Shown: positions 1-11,335 of the stretch, piece after piece
Position numbering within the stretch: position 1 is the first letter of the stretch
Layout: the number at the start of each line of letters is the position of its first letter
DNA from: Impatiens glandulifera
Taxonomy: Eukaryota > Streptophyta > Magnoliopsida > Ericales > Balsaminaceae
Length of the DNA: 64,000 nt
Assembly (NCBI RefSeq): GCF_907164915.1
Contig: NC_061869.1
Location: forward strand, 14,857,125 to 14,921,124
Direction of reading: 5' to 3'
Made by a program: the position numbers and the translations under genes
The notes under the pieces: model-generated
Seen by the model: only the letters and a program-made list of their open reading frames with translations
Databases searched by the model: none
What the model was told of the DNA's origin: nothing

Positions 1-1203
1 AAATCAGAATCTGAACGTGTAATTTATGAAATCTACTTTTTGATATTTTTTTTTTGGATTTTGTTTGTTTTCAATGTATTTTTTTCTCAATAATATTTAT
101 AAATTTGTGATAACCCAAATAATAATATTGATTCTAAGATTTCAGTTACAGGTGAATTTTCACATAAAATATTTTAAATTGAAATAAATATTATTTTTGT
201 TGGATTAATGCTAACTTTCATTTTTGTTTAAATAATAATTATAAATTCCTGGTATGAAAAAATATTTATCAAATCTACTCTAAATTTTCATTGCAAAAAA
301 CATTTTTGCAATAAACTTGTTAAAGAATTGTCATGTAAAGTTTCCACTGTCAAACACACATTAAGAAAAACTCATGAACATTACAATTTTTTAACAGAAT
401 GATCCAAAATTTATAAGAGTTTTTAAAAAAATGTTGAAAAAATAAATACAAGAATACGAGTAAAATCACCACAACTACAAATTGAAGAAATTATAAGCCA
501 TGAAATTTGATGAGGAAATGAGAGAGAATAACGTGATAGGAGAGGAAATCGGGTTCGGGTTCGGGGTCGAGATCGGGCATAGGGAGGGGAAAAGGTGCCC
601 GGTCGGGTACTGGGTCGGGGATGAAGAGTGTGGGAAACCTAAACCTGATACTCAATACTTGACTATATTAATATTAAAAATATTTTTTTCATTAAAACTT
701 AACATGACTTCTCAAATTCTTCGTTATTACAAATATCATCATAAATACACTCCATTCCATCTTTAAATTTTTTATATTCTTAAAATAATATTTCTCTACA
801 TAAATCAACTTTACTTTAATAACAAAATATTTTTTTCTTTCGTGATTCTTCATATTCAATTTTTTAACGTTTTTCTTCAAAATCTACCAAATAAATAAGT
901 AATATTTTTACTTTTAACATTTCGATATTACTAATTTCAAAATTAGTTATTATAATTATATTTTTTTTAAACCTTTAAAATTTTAATCGTTTGATGAGGT
1001 ACCCGTCAAGCATGTGTACCCGACGAATCAAGAATAAATATAAAAGTAAATATATCTGTCACGTTCGAAATCGAATAATAAAATATAAATAGAGTTCGGA
1101 ATGAATAATTCAATAACCTAACGGTAGTATACCCTGCCATCGTAATACTAACCTATTCTAATATCCGTAGAAAGTTCAGAGTAATGGATGAATATAGAAT
1201 TAA

Positions 1204-2066
1204 TAAAAACTAGCATTTAGCTCGTGCATTTGCACGAGTAATAATATAAAAACCGTGAAAAAAAAATTACGGATAACATTTTTTATTTTATTTTTAACCG
1301 TTTTAAGTTTATGGGTGAGTCAACCCACAATCCGACCCAATTATCCATTTACTCAACATCATTATATATTAGTTAGTTAAAAAGTTGAACTTATATTAAT
1401 ATTAAAACGTCCCACGTTTATCAAATTTGGTGTTGAATTTAAAATATAAAGTCTTTATAGCCTAGTTGGTTAAAAAGTTGTACTTGTTTTGTTAGGTTGC
1501 AAGTTCGAAACATACCTCTAGCATTTTTAATTTTATTTTGAACCGTTTTAAATTTAAAAACGGGTCAACCGACAATCCGACCCAAGTATCCAAATTAACC
1601 ACAGCTCTCGACCCGGCAATCCAGACACTTTAAAATTTAAGCATCATTATATATATATAGATTAGTTAGTTAAAAAGTTGAACTTATATTAATATTAAAA
1701 CGTCCCGCGTTTATCAAATTTGGTGTTGAATTTAACACTTTAAAATTTAAGCATCATTATATATATATAGATTAGTTAGTTAAAAAGTTGAACTTATATT
1801 AATATTAAAACGTCCCGCGTTTATCAAATTTGGTGTTGAATTTAAAATATAAAGTCTTTGTAGCCTAGTTGGTTAAAGAGTTGTACTTGTTTTGTTAGGT
1901 TGCAAGTTCGAAACATACGTCTAGCATTTTTAATTTTATTTTTAACCGTTTTAAATTTAAAAACGGGTCAACCCACAATCCGACCCAAGTATCCAAATTA
2001 ACTACAGCTCTCGACCCGGCAATCCGGACACTTTAAAAATTAAGCATCATTATATATATATAGATT
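1204..2066. repeat. Repeat cluster with tRNA-like A and B boxes
   Basis: A block beginning near GCTCGTGCATTTGCACGAG is followed by repeated units of the type ATTAGTTAGTTAAAAAGTTG (about 1367, 1663 and 1771) and CGTCCCGCGTTTATCAAATT. Two units (about 1455 and 1860) contain TAGCCTAGTTGG followed about 35 bases later by AAGTTCGAAAC. These match the A-box and B-box of a tRNA-type internal Pol III promoter, which suggests SINE ancestry. Middle units lack the boxes and look like a local 108-bp duplication. The copy B counterpart (7228-7735) has only one unit. Confidence 0.5.
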
Positions 2067-2568
2067 TGTTGGTGAGTTATTATTTTTATTTTTATTAGAC
2101 GTTTAAATTCAATATTTAGAAAGAACATATTTTTATTTTTTTTACGGGCATCTAAGGTGGGAGATTACCATTGGGCCGGCCTGAATTGGGATAATAAAGA
2201 TATTGGGCTCGACCAATTGTCATAACTAGTCCAATATATTGTCTCAGCCCATCTGGCCCATCTCTTTAACTTATCTCCAATAGATAAACATTAAATCCAA
2301 TGTACTTATCAAAGAATAATCACAAACAGGCCCATGGACTTATCCATTTTTTACAAAGAGACCCCTTGTGTATGCAAATTTGATCCCTGAACTCCTCTGT
2401 GTGTAAATTTCACCCCCAAATTGTTTCTTTTAATTCAAATTTAGCTAATAAATGAGCGGTTCTAAAACTTTGATTTATTTGCAAACTAGTATTAAGTATT
2501 TTGCAAACAAATTTAAACTTAATCTTTATCTATATGTATTATTTGTTACTTACATTTTTTCGAGTTTA

Positions 2569-2731
2569 AAAATAAAATAAAAAATGAGACAACGGATTAA
2601 GTAAGAAACCTAACACATTTAACCATTTTAACAAGGCGCAGAATTTATCGTCTAACAGGCTCGAACCTAGTATTTTAAGGTGAGAATATGAATATCCTCG
2701 TCTTGTTGTCGTTAGGTTAGAAGAGGAATTT
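2569..2731 (-). mobile_element. Diverged tRNA-derived SINE
   Basis: This ~163-bp insertion is present in duplication copy A and absent from the same place in copy B (near 8620-8635). The 14-base direct repeat TTTTTTCGAGTTTA flanks it (2555-2568 and 2732-2745) as a target-site duplication. Read on the minus strand it has a B-box (GGTTCGAGCC) and the block TTCTGCGCC followed by TGGTTAA, both shared with the SINE at 33014-33218. It therefore belongs to the same family and inserted after the 6.4-kb duplication. Confidence 0.7.
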
Positions 2732-3766
2732 TTTTTTCGAGTTTATGTATATCTCTTTCGTAGGAGAAAAATAAATTATATTGTGAAATATGAAATTATT
2801 TTTTATTTTTATAATAAAGAGTTATTTTATTTGATTTTTTATTTGAAAACCTCTCACAAGTATCTATTAATGGTATAGAATTATCACTATTTTAACCCCA
2901 TATGTAAATTAACAATATTTCACGTATTTCAAGAAAAAATTATTTCCTTTTATTTTTCAAAGTTGAATCAGTTAAATATTTCATTTGTTTTTTTGTTTAT
3001 TAAAAGGGAGATTACATTAGTGACAGTCCAAAATGATTTGGGGATTGTACATACATAGTTAATTAATAATTATATCAATAAATTAAATACAAAAATCACC
3101 TATAGTGGGGATTTATGAACCCTGCCAAAATATTTTGACAACTTCATTTATAAAATATGAATTGATTAAAAAAATCTTATATTTTTATTTTATTTGAAAT
3201 ATATAAAAATTAAATTATCAGGTAAAGATAAGGAAAGTCTATTAAAAGTATGATGAAATATTACTCATTATTTATTATTCATGACAAATTTGTGAACATT
3301 GACCATCAAGTTATTTAAGCTTTTCCACATGGGTGCTCAATGAAAGAGTTACAGTCAATAATTCATTATTAGTAAGGCATCCAATAAAAAAAATTATTTA
3401 TTTTAGTGTTATTATTTCCCAACCACACAAATTATAGAGATTTAATGTATTTATAGTTATTTGAATTGTCAAATTCTTATATTTTTTTTTTTAACTTAAA
3501 ATATTTTAAGTTAAAAGTGAATATTTTTAATTTTAAAAATTATTTTTTTTAAAAAAAAAATGACCTCCATTTCAACTTAAGACGATTTGAAAGAGAATTG
3601 AACCTGTGATTTTTCGTCTCTTAATTAAACAACAATGCTACTATATATTTGGTTAATTTGATATTTTACAAAATTATTATTTGAATTTCGAACTATTACA
3701 TACAGTATGTATACACTGCACATAGCCTGCAAATACACTTAATCATGCACAAAAATATAAACGCAA

Positions 3767-3822
3767 CGTCGTTGCCGGGATCGAGTGACAGGCGGGAATA
3801 CTTATCACTATACTACAACGAC
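3767..3822 (-). pseudogene. tRNA-Asp(GTC) relic with internal deletion
   Basis: The minus strand begins GTCGTTGTAGTATAGTGATA and continues through ATTCCCGCCTGTCAC, which is the plant tRNA-Asp 5' half, D-arm and GTC anticodon loop. It then jumps directly to CGATCCCGGCAACGACG. About 16 bases, covering the 3' side of the anticodon stem, the variable loop and most of the T-stem, are missing, so a functional cloverleaf is impossible. The counterpart in copy B is at 9772-9842. Confidence 0.8.
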
Positions 3823-4473
3823 TTATATATACTAGCATTTTTACACCCATAATTTGTAATTTCAAATAATTTCGATACATCGAAATAATTTAAAAACAAA
3901 TCATATATATATAAACTCATTGCACAATATTTAAAATAAATAATTAATTTAGAAATATATCATATCAACCAATATCCAAAATAATTAAAATTCAGATTAT
4001 TTTTTCAAATAAAATTTAAAAGGATATAAATAAATAAAGTGAGTTAAATAGAACATATATCTATAATGATTATCGTTTATGTTTATTTTGCAGAAAAGAA
4101 AAAAAAAAGAATAAGTTGACTGAAAGTTGACCACCGCGTGCAGGACTATGAGAAGGGGCAGTTAATGCCTAAAGGGAAGGTGAACCGCACTGAAGACCTG
4201 AACCCAGGCTCGAACTCATGCCCTAATCCATGCGGAACGCTCGAACGTCATCGCCTGTGTCAGGAGTCGGGAGATTGTTGAACGTTGGGTCCGTCTTCTT
4301 CCTCGCGTAGGCATTGGCGTCGACGAAAACATGAGTCATTTGGAATGACAACCGAAATCAATACTTCTCTCATACTACATCAAATCCGTTGATTCAAAAG
4401 TCGAAATGATAACAAAATGACGTGATCATTTCTCATTCCTAAGAGGTGTCATAGTGATCAAGGGAGGCAAATT

Positions 4474-4700
4474 ATATTCAAATTTTGAAGAAGAAGTGTA
4501 AATTGAAATTGTATTATTGAAAAATTGTTTTTAAACAATTATATATCTCCTTTATATAGAAGTTCAACACTAACTAATTAGCCAAACTAATTAATCAGTT
4601 ACAAACTAATTAACGATTTAATAAACCGTTAATTATTATTTTTTTACATTCCCCCCTCAAGCAGAGACGTAATAGAAACAAAGTTTCACTTTGACAAAAC
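4474..4700 (-). other. Possible retrotransposon LTR or promoter fragment
   Basis: Copy A homology ends at 4473 and this AT-rich block begins. On the minus strand it shows a CTATATAAAGGAG TATA-like motif, then AATAATA and a CTTCTTCTTC tract. On the plus strand it ends in ACATTCCCCCCTCAAGC. This resembles the end of a plant LTR or captured promoter, but no TG...CA boundaries, primer-binding site or partner LTR were found. The assignment is inference only. Confidence 0.25.
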
Positions 4701-5160
4701 AAGCCGATGAAATATCAAACTACGATCATGCAACCATCGTCTTCAACAAACTTCATTTTTTTAACTATCCAATTTAGACAGCCGAACAAACTCAATTCAA
4801 CAATCTCCATTTTTTCTGAACTATCCGATATAGATAGTTCAATCTTCATTAGTCCAATCCACAACAATCATCATGAATTGTCTTTTCTTCATTAGCCCTT
4901 TCAACATTTGCAGCTTTTTTTTTTTTCCCAAAGAAATCCAATTTAGCACTCTTTTTTTTGTATTGACGATTCTTGTTGACAAATCACTTTTTTTTCGATT
5001 ACAAGGAAATCGCATCCGTAAGTTCACTTCTTCTATTTCCTTCTTCCCTTCGATCAACTTCTTAACCCAATCGCACAAGAGAAACCATCAAATCCATGAT
5101 CTCTTTATCCACTCGATTCTCCTTCATCAGTGATATGCATGCACCATGTCAAATTGAGAA

Positions 5161-5364
5161 TGTCAAATTGAGAGAGACAACATTCCTGCACTTGGCAATA
5201 CAAAGGAGTCCCTCATCAGTTAAATTTTGAGCATACTTCCTTATCTCATTTATGGCATTAGGAGCCTTCTTGAAGGTGCAGCCATGGAGACGTTTGTGAA
5301 GATTTATGGTGTACTCCCTTGTGACCACCTCTTCCTTTCTGCCTTTGCTGCCCTTCTCCACCAT
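5161..5364 (-). pseudogene. RPL31 N-terminal fragment joined to LRR-like sequence
   Basis: A 71-codon ORF starts at the ATG at 5364. Residues 1 to about 46 match the start of cytosolic ribosomal protein eL31 (RPL31), including [20 protein letters not shown] and [20 protein letters not shown]31 is normally about 120 residues; here the homology stops after ~46. It continues without a stop into [20 protein letters not shown], which reads like one leucine-rich repeat of the F-box/LRR (AMN1-like) type. The ribosomal core is absent, so this cannot be working eL31. Two short direct copies of CTTCTGGGAAGG sit just upstream. The chimera suggests gene-fragment capture or a rearranged processed copy. 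The RPL31 part is confident, the LRR part less so. Confidence 0.65.
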
Positions 5365-5487
5365 TTTTGTCTGCGGCTTCTGGGAAGGCTTCTGGGAAGG
5401 GTTTGATAGAATTTATCTTTATCTCTCTCGGAAGAAATCATATCCAAACAAAGGGATGTTTCCTTCTTTCTCCCATCTTTTTTAACA

Positions 5488-5826
5488 TTGAAATCTGAAT
5501 CAAGAAGAAGAAACCATTTCCTTTCGCATTCTCATTCTTATCACCCAAACAAGAAACGAATATATCACCCCAAGCAAGACAATGGGCAGTATGTGGATAA
5601 GCTAATCCAATCTTGGATATTATATCTTCAGGCTCAACCGCTTTATGCAGAATTGGTGCTATCGGATCTTATAATGTGCCAATTGCATAAATCCGACCAG
5701 ATACTAGAGAAGGCAAGACAAGGAAACAACGAGATACTTCAGAATCTTGGTAGCAAGAACTGCAAGCATTCCATCCAGAATGATGTAATTCGTCTCCTAT
5801 ATGAGGCATACGAAGCCTTTGAATGA
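5488..5826 (+). CDS. Unrecognised ORF of about 110 codons
   Basis: Open frame with non-low-complexity composition, rich in Gln, Leu and Ser. It includes stretches such as [20 protein letters not shown] and [15 protein letters not shown] with a helical, amphipathic look. The listed start is the first ATG; there is no clear promoter. I do not recognise a family. It lies 120 bases from the RPL31 fragment on the opposite strand, inside the island separating the two copies of the 6.4-kb duplication, so it may be another captured fragment. It could also be chance. Confidence 0.25.
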   Translation: MKSESRRRNHFLSHSHSYHPNKKRIYHPKQDNGQYVDKLIQSWILYLQAQPLYAELVLSDLIMCQLHKSDQILEKARQGNNEILQNLGSKNCKHSIQNDVIRLLYEAYEAFE

Positions 5827-6429
5827 TTTTTCTCAAGGAACGTCTTCAAATTCGACAATGATGGATGGGTCTTTCAATGTGTCGCTGCAAGCTGGGTCAC
5901 AACATGTTTTTGCTAACTAGTGATCTGACTCCTCATCGAAAACATCGATCATGAAACGGTTTCGACCATGGACATGAGTTTTCGACCAAGGATGACATGA
6001 TTCCCTACCGAGAATAGTAGACGCAGATATCATTCACGACTAAGAAGATTCAACTTGCATCGGTTTGGTTTGATGAATGAAAGTAAAATTTGTGGGGTAA
6101 GTAAATTTTTAATATTAAAAAATATATATGAATTAATTGATTTTTTTTATTAATTAGAGGTAAAGATAAGTAAATATATTATTCTCAAATCCATCAATTA
6201 TCAACTATATATCTATTCGATTAAATCATAAAAAAATCTTTTAAATCCATTCAATTCAGATAATCAAAATTGTCATTCAACACGTTTTTTATTTTAATAT
6301 TATAAAATGTGTTTTTGCTTTGGTTTATTCAAAAAAACATCAATTAATCAGTTAAATTGAATATATTGAGCCTACACTTACATTATTTTTTACAAAATAT
6401 TTATATATCAAGCTTTTGTTTTGATATCT
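5827..6429. other. Non-coding remainder of the island between copies
   Basis: About 230 bases of moderate GC (5830-6060) contain several CGA-rich words (TTTCGACCA, CATCGA) but no sustained ORF. AT-rich spacer follows up to the start of duplication copy B. No terminal repeats or target-site duplication were found that would define the island as one transposon. Confidence 0.4.
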
Positions 6430-7389
6430 AAATCAGAATCTGAACGTGTAATTTATGAAATCTACTTTATGAATGTTTTTTATTGGATTTTGTTTGTTTT
6501 CAATGTATTTTTTTTCTCTATAATATTTATAAATTTGTGATAACCCAAATAATAAGATTATTCTAAGATTTCAGATACACGTTGAATTTCACTTAAAATA
6601 TTTTAAGTTGAAATAAATATTATTTTTGTTGGATTAATGCTAGTTTTCAATTTTTGTTTAAATAATAATTATAAATTCTTGGTATGAAAAAAGATTTATC
6701 AAATATAATTTACATTTTGATTGCAAAACACATTTTTGCCATAAACTTCTTAGAGAATTGTCATGTAAAATTTCCACGATCAAATACACATTAAGAAAAA
6801 CTCATGAACATTGCAATTTTTTTAACATCTGATCCAAAATTTATAAGAGTTTTTAAAAAATAAATATATGTTGAAAAAATAAATAGAAGAATAATAGTAA
6901 AATTACCACAAATACAAATTAGAGAAGTGATAAGGGAGAAAATGAGAGAATGATGTGATAGGGGAGGAAATCGGGTTCGAAATCGAGGTCGGGCATGGAG
7001 AGAGGAAAAGGTACCTGGTCGGGGACGAGGAGTGTGCGAAACTCAAACCTGATACCCAATACTTCACTATATTAGTATTAAAAGTATTTTTCTTTAAAAC
7101 TTAATATGACTTTTCAAATTATTCATCGTTACAAATATTATCATAAATACACTACACCCTATCTTTAAATTTTTTATATTCCCAAAATAATATTTTTCAC
7201 ATAAATCTTGTTCTTCAACTTTACTTTAACTAACATGTAGTCCGTGCATTTGCACGAGAAATGATATAAAACCGAGAAAAAAAATTACGGTTAAAATGTG
7301 ATAACATTTTTAATTTACTCTCACATATATATCCAAATTAACCACAGTTCTCAACCCGTTAATTTGGACACTTTGAAAATTAAGCATCA

Positions 7390-7422
<33 letters not shown>

Positions 7423-9536
7423 AGTTAGTTAAAAATTTGAATTTATATGGTTAAAACGTCTCGCGTTTATCAAATTTGGTGTTGAATTTAAAATAAAAAG
7501 TCTTATTAGCTTAGTTGGTTAAATGATTGTACTTGTTTTTGTTATGTTACAAATTCGAAACATACCTATAACATTTTTAATTTTATTTTTAACTGTTTTA
7601 AGTTTATGGGCGGGTTAACCAACAATCCGACTCCAATATCCATTTACTCTCACATCTATATTCAAATTAACTACAGCTCTCTACCCGACAATCTGGACAG
7701 TTTAAAAATTAAGTATCATTATATATATAGATAACAAAATATTACTTTATCTCATCATTCTTAATATTCAATCTTTTAACATTTTTTTTAAAATTTTATT
7801 ATATTTGTTTTTACTCTAATTTATTTTTTTCAAAATTTACTAAATAAGTATAAAGGTAAGTAACATTTAGATATTACTAATTCTAAAGATTATTTATTAT
7901 AATAATATTTTTTTAATCTTTATAATTTTATAATTATTTTTTAATCGAGTGATAGAATACCCGATGAGCATGTATACCGACGAATCGGGAATGAGTATAA
8001 AAATAAATATATGTGTCACATTTTGGAGTCAAATAGTAAATATATATCTGATTCGGGACGGATATATCCTTCCATCCTAATAATAACCTATTCTAATATC
8101 CGTAGAATGTTCAGAGTAATGGATGAATATAAAATTAATAAAAATTTGTTGGTAAGTTATTATTTTTATTAGACGTTTAAATTCAATATTTAGAAAGAAC
8201 ATATTTTTTTTTTTAAGGGCCTCTAAGGTGGGAGATTGCCATTGGGCCGGCCTGAATTGGGATAATAAAGATATTGGGCTCGACCAATTGTCACAACCAA
8301 TCCAATATATTGTCTCAGCCCATCTGGCCCATCTCTTTAACTTATCTCCAATAGATAAACATTAAATCCAATGTACTTATCAAAGAATAATTACAAACAG
8401 GCCCATGGACTTATCCATTTTTTACAAAGAGACCCCTTCTGTATGCAAATTTGATCCCTGAACTCCTCTGCATGTAAATTTCACCCCAAATTGTTTCTTT
8501 TAATTCAAATTTAGCTAATAAATGAGCGGTTCTAAAATTTTGTTTTATTTGCAAACTAGTATTAATTATTTTAAAAACAAATTTAAACTTAATCTTTACT
8601 AATCTGTATTAATTGTTAGTTATATTTTTTTGAATTTATGTATATCTCCTTCATAGTAGATAAATAAATTATATTGTCAAATTGATTCTTATTTTTACAA
8701 TAACTTTTATTGAATTTGATTTTTTTTATTTCAAAGCCTATCACAAGTATCTTCTATTAATTGTATAGAATTATCACTATTTTAACCACATACATAAATT
8801 ATCAATATTTCACATATTTCAAGAAAAACTTTAATTACTTTTATTTTTCAAAGTTGAATCAGTTAAATATCTCATCTGTTTTGTTTTGTTTTGTTTTTTT
8901 TTTATTAAAAGGGAGATTCCAAAATGTTTTGGGGATTGTACATATTGAGTTAATTAATAATTATATAACTAAATAAAATACTTCAAAAATCACCTATAGT
9001 GGGAATTCATGAACCCTGCTAAATATTTTGACAGCTTCATATAAAATATGAATTGATTAAAAAATCTTATATTTTTATTTTATTTTAAATATATAAAAAT
9101 TAAATTTTCAGGTAAAGATAAGGAAAGTCTATTAAAAGTATGATGAAATATTACTCATTATTATTCATGACAAATTTGTGATACATTCACCATCAAGTTA
9201 TTTAATTTTTTCCACATGGGTGCCCAATGAAAGAGTTACAGCCAATAATTCATTATTAGTAAGGCTCACATCTGATAAAAAAAAATTATTTATTTTAGTG
9301 TTATTATTTCCCAACCACACAAATTATAAAGATTTAATGAATTGATTGTTAGTTGATTTGTTAAATCCTTATATATATTTTTTTCACTTAAAATATTTTA
9401 AGTTAAAAGTGAATAATATTAGTTATGAAAATTATTGTATCCTTAAAATATGACCTCCACCTTAACTTAAGACGATTTGAGACACATTTAGTATCAAATT
9501 AACCAAATATATAGTAGCGATGGCTGTTTAACTAAG

Positions 9537-9765
9537 AGACGAAAAATCATGGGTTCAATTCTATATAATTTTATATGTCACTATTCTAGAATATATATTG
9601 TAGCGAATGGTGTTTAACTAAGAGACGAAAAATCATGGGTTCAATTCTATATAACTTAATTATTCACAAAAAGATTAACGCCGTTGCCGGGGATCGAACC
9701 CGGGTCACCCGCGTGAGACGAAAAATCATGGGTTCAATTCTATACAACTTAATTATTCACAAAAA
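9537..9765. repeat. Local triplication next to the tRNA-Asp relic
   Basis: The block GACGAAAAATCATGGGTTCA occurs three times (about 9538, 9624 and 9716). The last two belong to a 92-bp direct duplication that also includes the 3' half of tRNA-Asp (9679-9716 and 9772-9808). The first unit has tRNA-like A-box (TGGCTGTTTAACTAAG) and B-box (GGGTTCAATTC) words, suggesting SINE ancestry. Confidence 0.65.
9679..9716 (-). pseudogene. Half tRNA-Asp fragment
   Basis: The minus strand contains TCACGCGGGTGACCCGGGTT and then CGATCCCCGGCAACGGCG, the 3' half of tRNA-Asp from the anticodon loop to the acceptor 3' strand, with a perfect T-stem. The 5' half is missing and replaced by the duplicated block described at 9537-9765. 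It cannot form a tRNA. Confidence 0.8.
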
Positions 9766-9771
9766 TATTAA

Positions 9772-9842
9772 CGCCGTTGCCGGTAATCGAACCCGGGTCA
9801 CCCGCGTGACAAGCGGAATACTTACCACTATACTACAACGAC
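9772..9842 (-). tRNA. Degenerate tRNA-Asp (GTC)
   Basis: Full-length minus-strand match to plant tRNA-Asp: GTCGTTGTAGTATAGTGG start, anticodon loop TTGTCAC with GTC anticodon, CCGGGTTCGA T-arm and a GGCAACGGCG end whose acceptor stem still pairs over seven positions (one G-T). Two defects reduce credibility. One C is lost from the 5' side of the anticodon stem, leaving four pairs, and the last T-stem pair is G opposite A. No T-run terminator follows closely. I regard it as probably a pseudogene, although transcription through the intact A and B boxes is possible. Confidence 0.6.
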
Positions 9843-10086
9843 TTATATATACAATCATTTTTTACACCCATAATTTGTAATTTCAAACAATTTCGACACA
9901 TCGAAATAATTTAAAAACTAATCATATATAAACTCATTGCACAAGATTTAAAATAAATAATTAATTTAAAAATATATAATATCAACCAATATCCAAAATA
10001 ATTAAAATTTGAATTATTTTCAAATAAAACTTAAAATGTACAAAGTGAATTAAATGGATAAGTGACTGAAGATTGTCGTCAGCGGT

Positions 10087-11010
10087 AAGAGCGTAAACGA
10101 GTCGAGTCGATTACCATACTACTCGAACTCGAACTCGATCGAGTACCAAAATGTATACTCGAACTCGATTACAATTTGAGCTATTCAACTCGAACTTGAA
10201 AACTAAATATTTTAATTAAAATTATATTTTATAACTAAATAATATTTCAAACATAATATAATATATATTTCACAAACTATATATATATAATACAATATTA
10301 TTTAAAAATAAAAATATAAATCTCATCATATAATTTAAAAATAAACATTCAATCACAATAAAAAAATTACAAATGAAAATTCATCATAAATATTAAAAGT
10401 TTGGCAATATGATGCATTAGTCATATAGTGATCTTCAAATTCTACCAGATTCAAAATATGAAATAGTGAATGGATGAAGATAATGAAAAAATTGTTCCGT
10501 TAATATTAGAATCCAAAAAATAAATGTTTTAAGGATTTTGATAAACAAAGAATATGAAGAATGGAGAAAAGAGAAGAGATAGAGATGTTTGACCGTTTGA
10601 AAATAAAAAGAGAAAAGATAGAGAGATTTGACGATTTGAGAATGAAAGAAGAAAAGAAAGATGAGTTTGACTGTTTGAAATGGAAAGAGGAGAAAAGAAA
10701 GATATGAATTTGATTGTTTAAGAATGAAAGAAGGAGAGACAGAGGATTTGAGAATAAAAATTTTAAAAGGCATAAGATTTTTTTTTTATATAAATATTTA
10801 TATATATAGATATAATATATTATATATATATATATATGGAAATAGATATAATATATATACAAATAAATAATATAATATATATCGAGCTCGAGCTCGATTT
10901 TATAATCGAGCTACTCGTACTCGAACTCGACTCGAGCTCGGTCAAACCAAGTTCGAGTCGAGTTTTGACCGAGCTACTCACGAGCAGCTTGACTCGTTTA
11001 CACACCTAGT
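10087..11010. mobile_element. Non-autonomous hAT-like element with CGAGCTCGA repeats
   Basis: This ~0.92-kb insertion in copy B has no counterpart in copy A. The ends are inverted repeats: GCGTAAACGAGTCGAGTCGA on the left; on the right, reading inward, TGTGTAAACGAGTCAAGCTG. Both subterminal zones are packed with CTCGAACTCGA/GAGCTCGAGC words. Plant repeats beginning GTGTAAACGAG are commonly non-autonomous hAT-type elements. A clean target-site duplication was not found. The interior has a ~40-bp tandem repeat and AT-rich DNA, with no transposase. Confidence 0.55.
10585..10755. repeat. Purine-rich ~40-bp minisatellite
   Basis: Four imperfect units of about 40 bp, each starting near GAC(C/G/T)GTTTGA and continuing with an AGAA/GAGA-rich purine stretch (starts near 10591, 10631, 10670 and 10713). 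It lies inside the hAT-like element. Its complementary strand gives long Phe/Ser-rich ORFs that are composition artefacts. Confidence 0.6.
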
Positions 11011-11335
11011 CTACTGTCACTACCGCGTGCAGCCAGCGAAAGGAACTATCGATTAGAAGGGCCAGTTAGTGCCCAAAAGGCAAGTCAACCGCAATGAAGA
11101 CCTCGACCCAGGCACGAACCCATGCCCTAATCCATGCGGAACGCTCGAACGTTATCGCCTGTTCCAGGAGATCGTCGAACGTTGGGGTCCGTCCGCTTCC
11201 TCGCGTAGGCATTGACGTCGACGAAAACATGAGTCATTTAGAAATACAACCGAAATCTTAACTTCTCCCATACTACATCAAACCCAATGATTCAAAAGCA
11301 CGTGATCGTCATAGTGATCAAAGGAGGCAAATTAC

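Larger units (their letters stand above)
1..4473. repeat. Large direct duplication, copy A
   Basis: Position 1 onward is the same sequence as 6430 onward, in the same order and orientation, through landmarks such as the block starting GGTGGGAGATTACCATTGGG (2157; copy B 8229), a tRNA-Asp relic (3767; 9772) and a block containing CCATGCGGAACGCTCGAACG (4228; 11132). Identity by eye is high in long stretches, but indels are frequent. Homology stops abruptly at about 4473, after GGAGGCAAATTA. The window starts inside the copy, so its true left end is unseen. No intact gene is visible. A short ORF near 500 lies in a low-complexity GGGTTC-type stretch and is not credible. Confidence 0.85.
6430..11335. 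repeat. Large direct duplication, copy B
   Basis: Second copy of the segment at 1-4473, beginning AAATCAGAATCTGAACGTGT. It differs by lacking the SINE at 2569-2731 and most of the tRNA-box repeat units. It carries a (TA)13 tract at about 7394, has an inverted ~75-bp block at 9490-9565 relative to 3592-3660, and contains an hAT-like insertion at about 10087-11010. Homology to copy A ends after GGAGGCAAATTA near 11335, exactly where copy A is also interrupted. Confidence 0.85.

Noticed and set aside
500..766. An 88-codon plus-strand ORF in a GGGTTC-rich stretch
   Set aside because: The coding part is low-complexity GGGTTCGGG/GGTCGGG repeats that are degraded in the sister copy (6935-7050); no family resemblance.
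4839..5133. Overlapping ORFs on both strands just right of the LTR-like block
   Set aside because: Lys- or Phe-rich, no family resemblance, and mutually antisense; not supported as genes.
9635..9880. 81-codon ORF with repeated AGDRTRVTRV-type peptide
   Set aside because: Antisense reading of the duplicated tRNA-Asp pieces; the tandem peptide repeat is only the 92-bp DNA duplication.
10435..11005. Long overlapping minus-strand Phe/Ser/Ile-rich ORFs
   Set aside because: Translation of a purine-rich minisatellite and (TA)n tract inside the hAT-like element; composition artefact.
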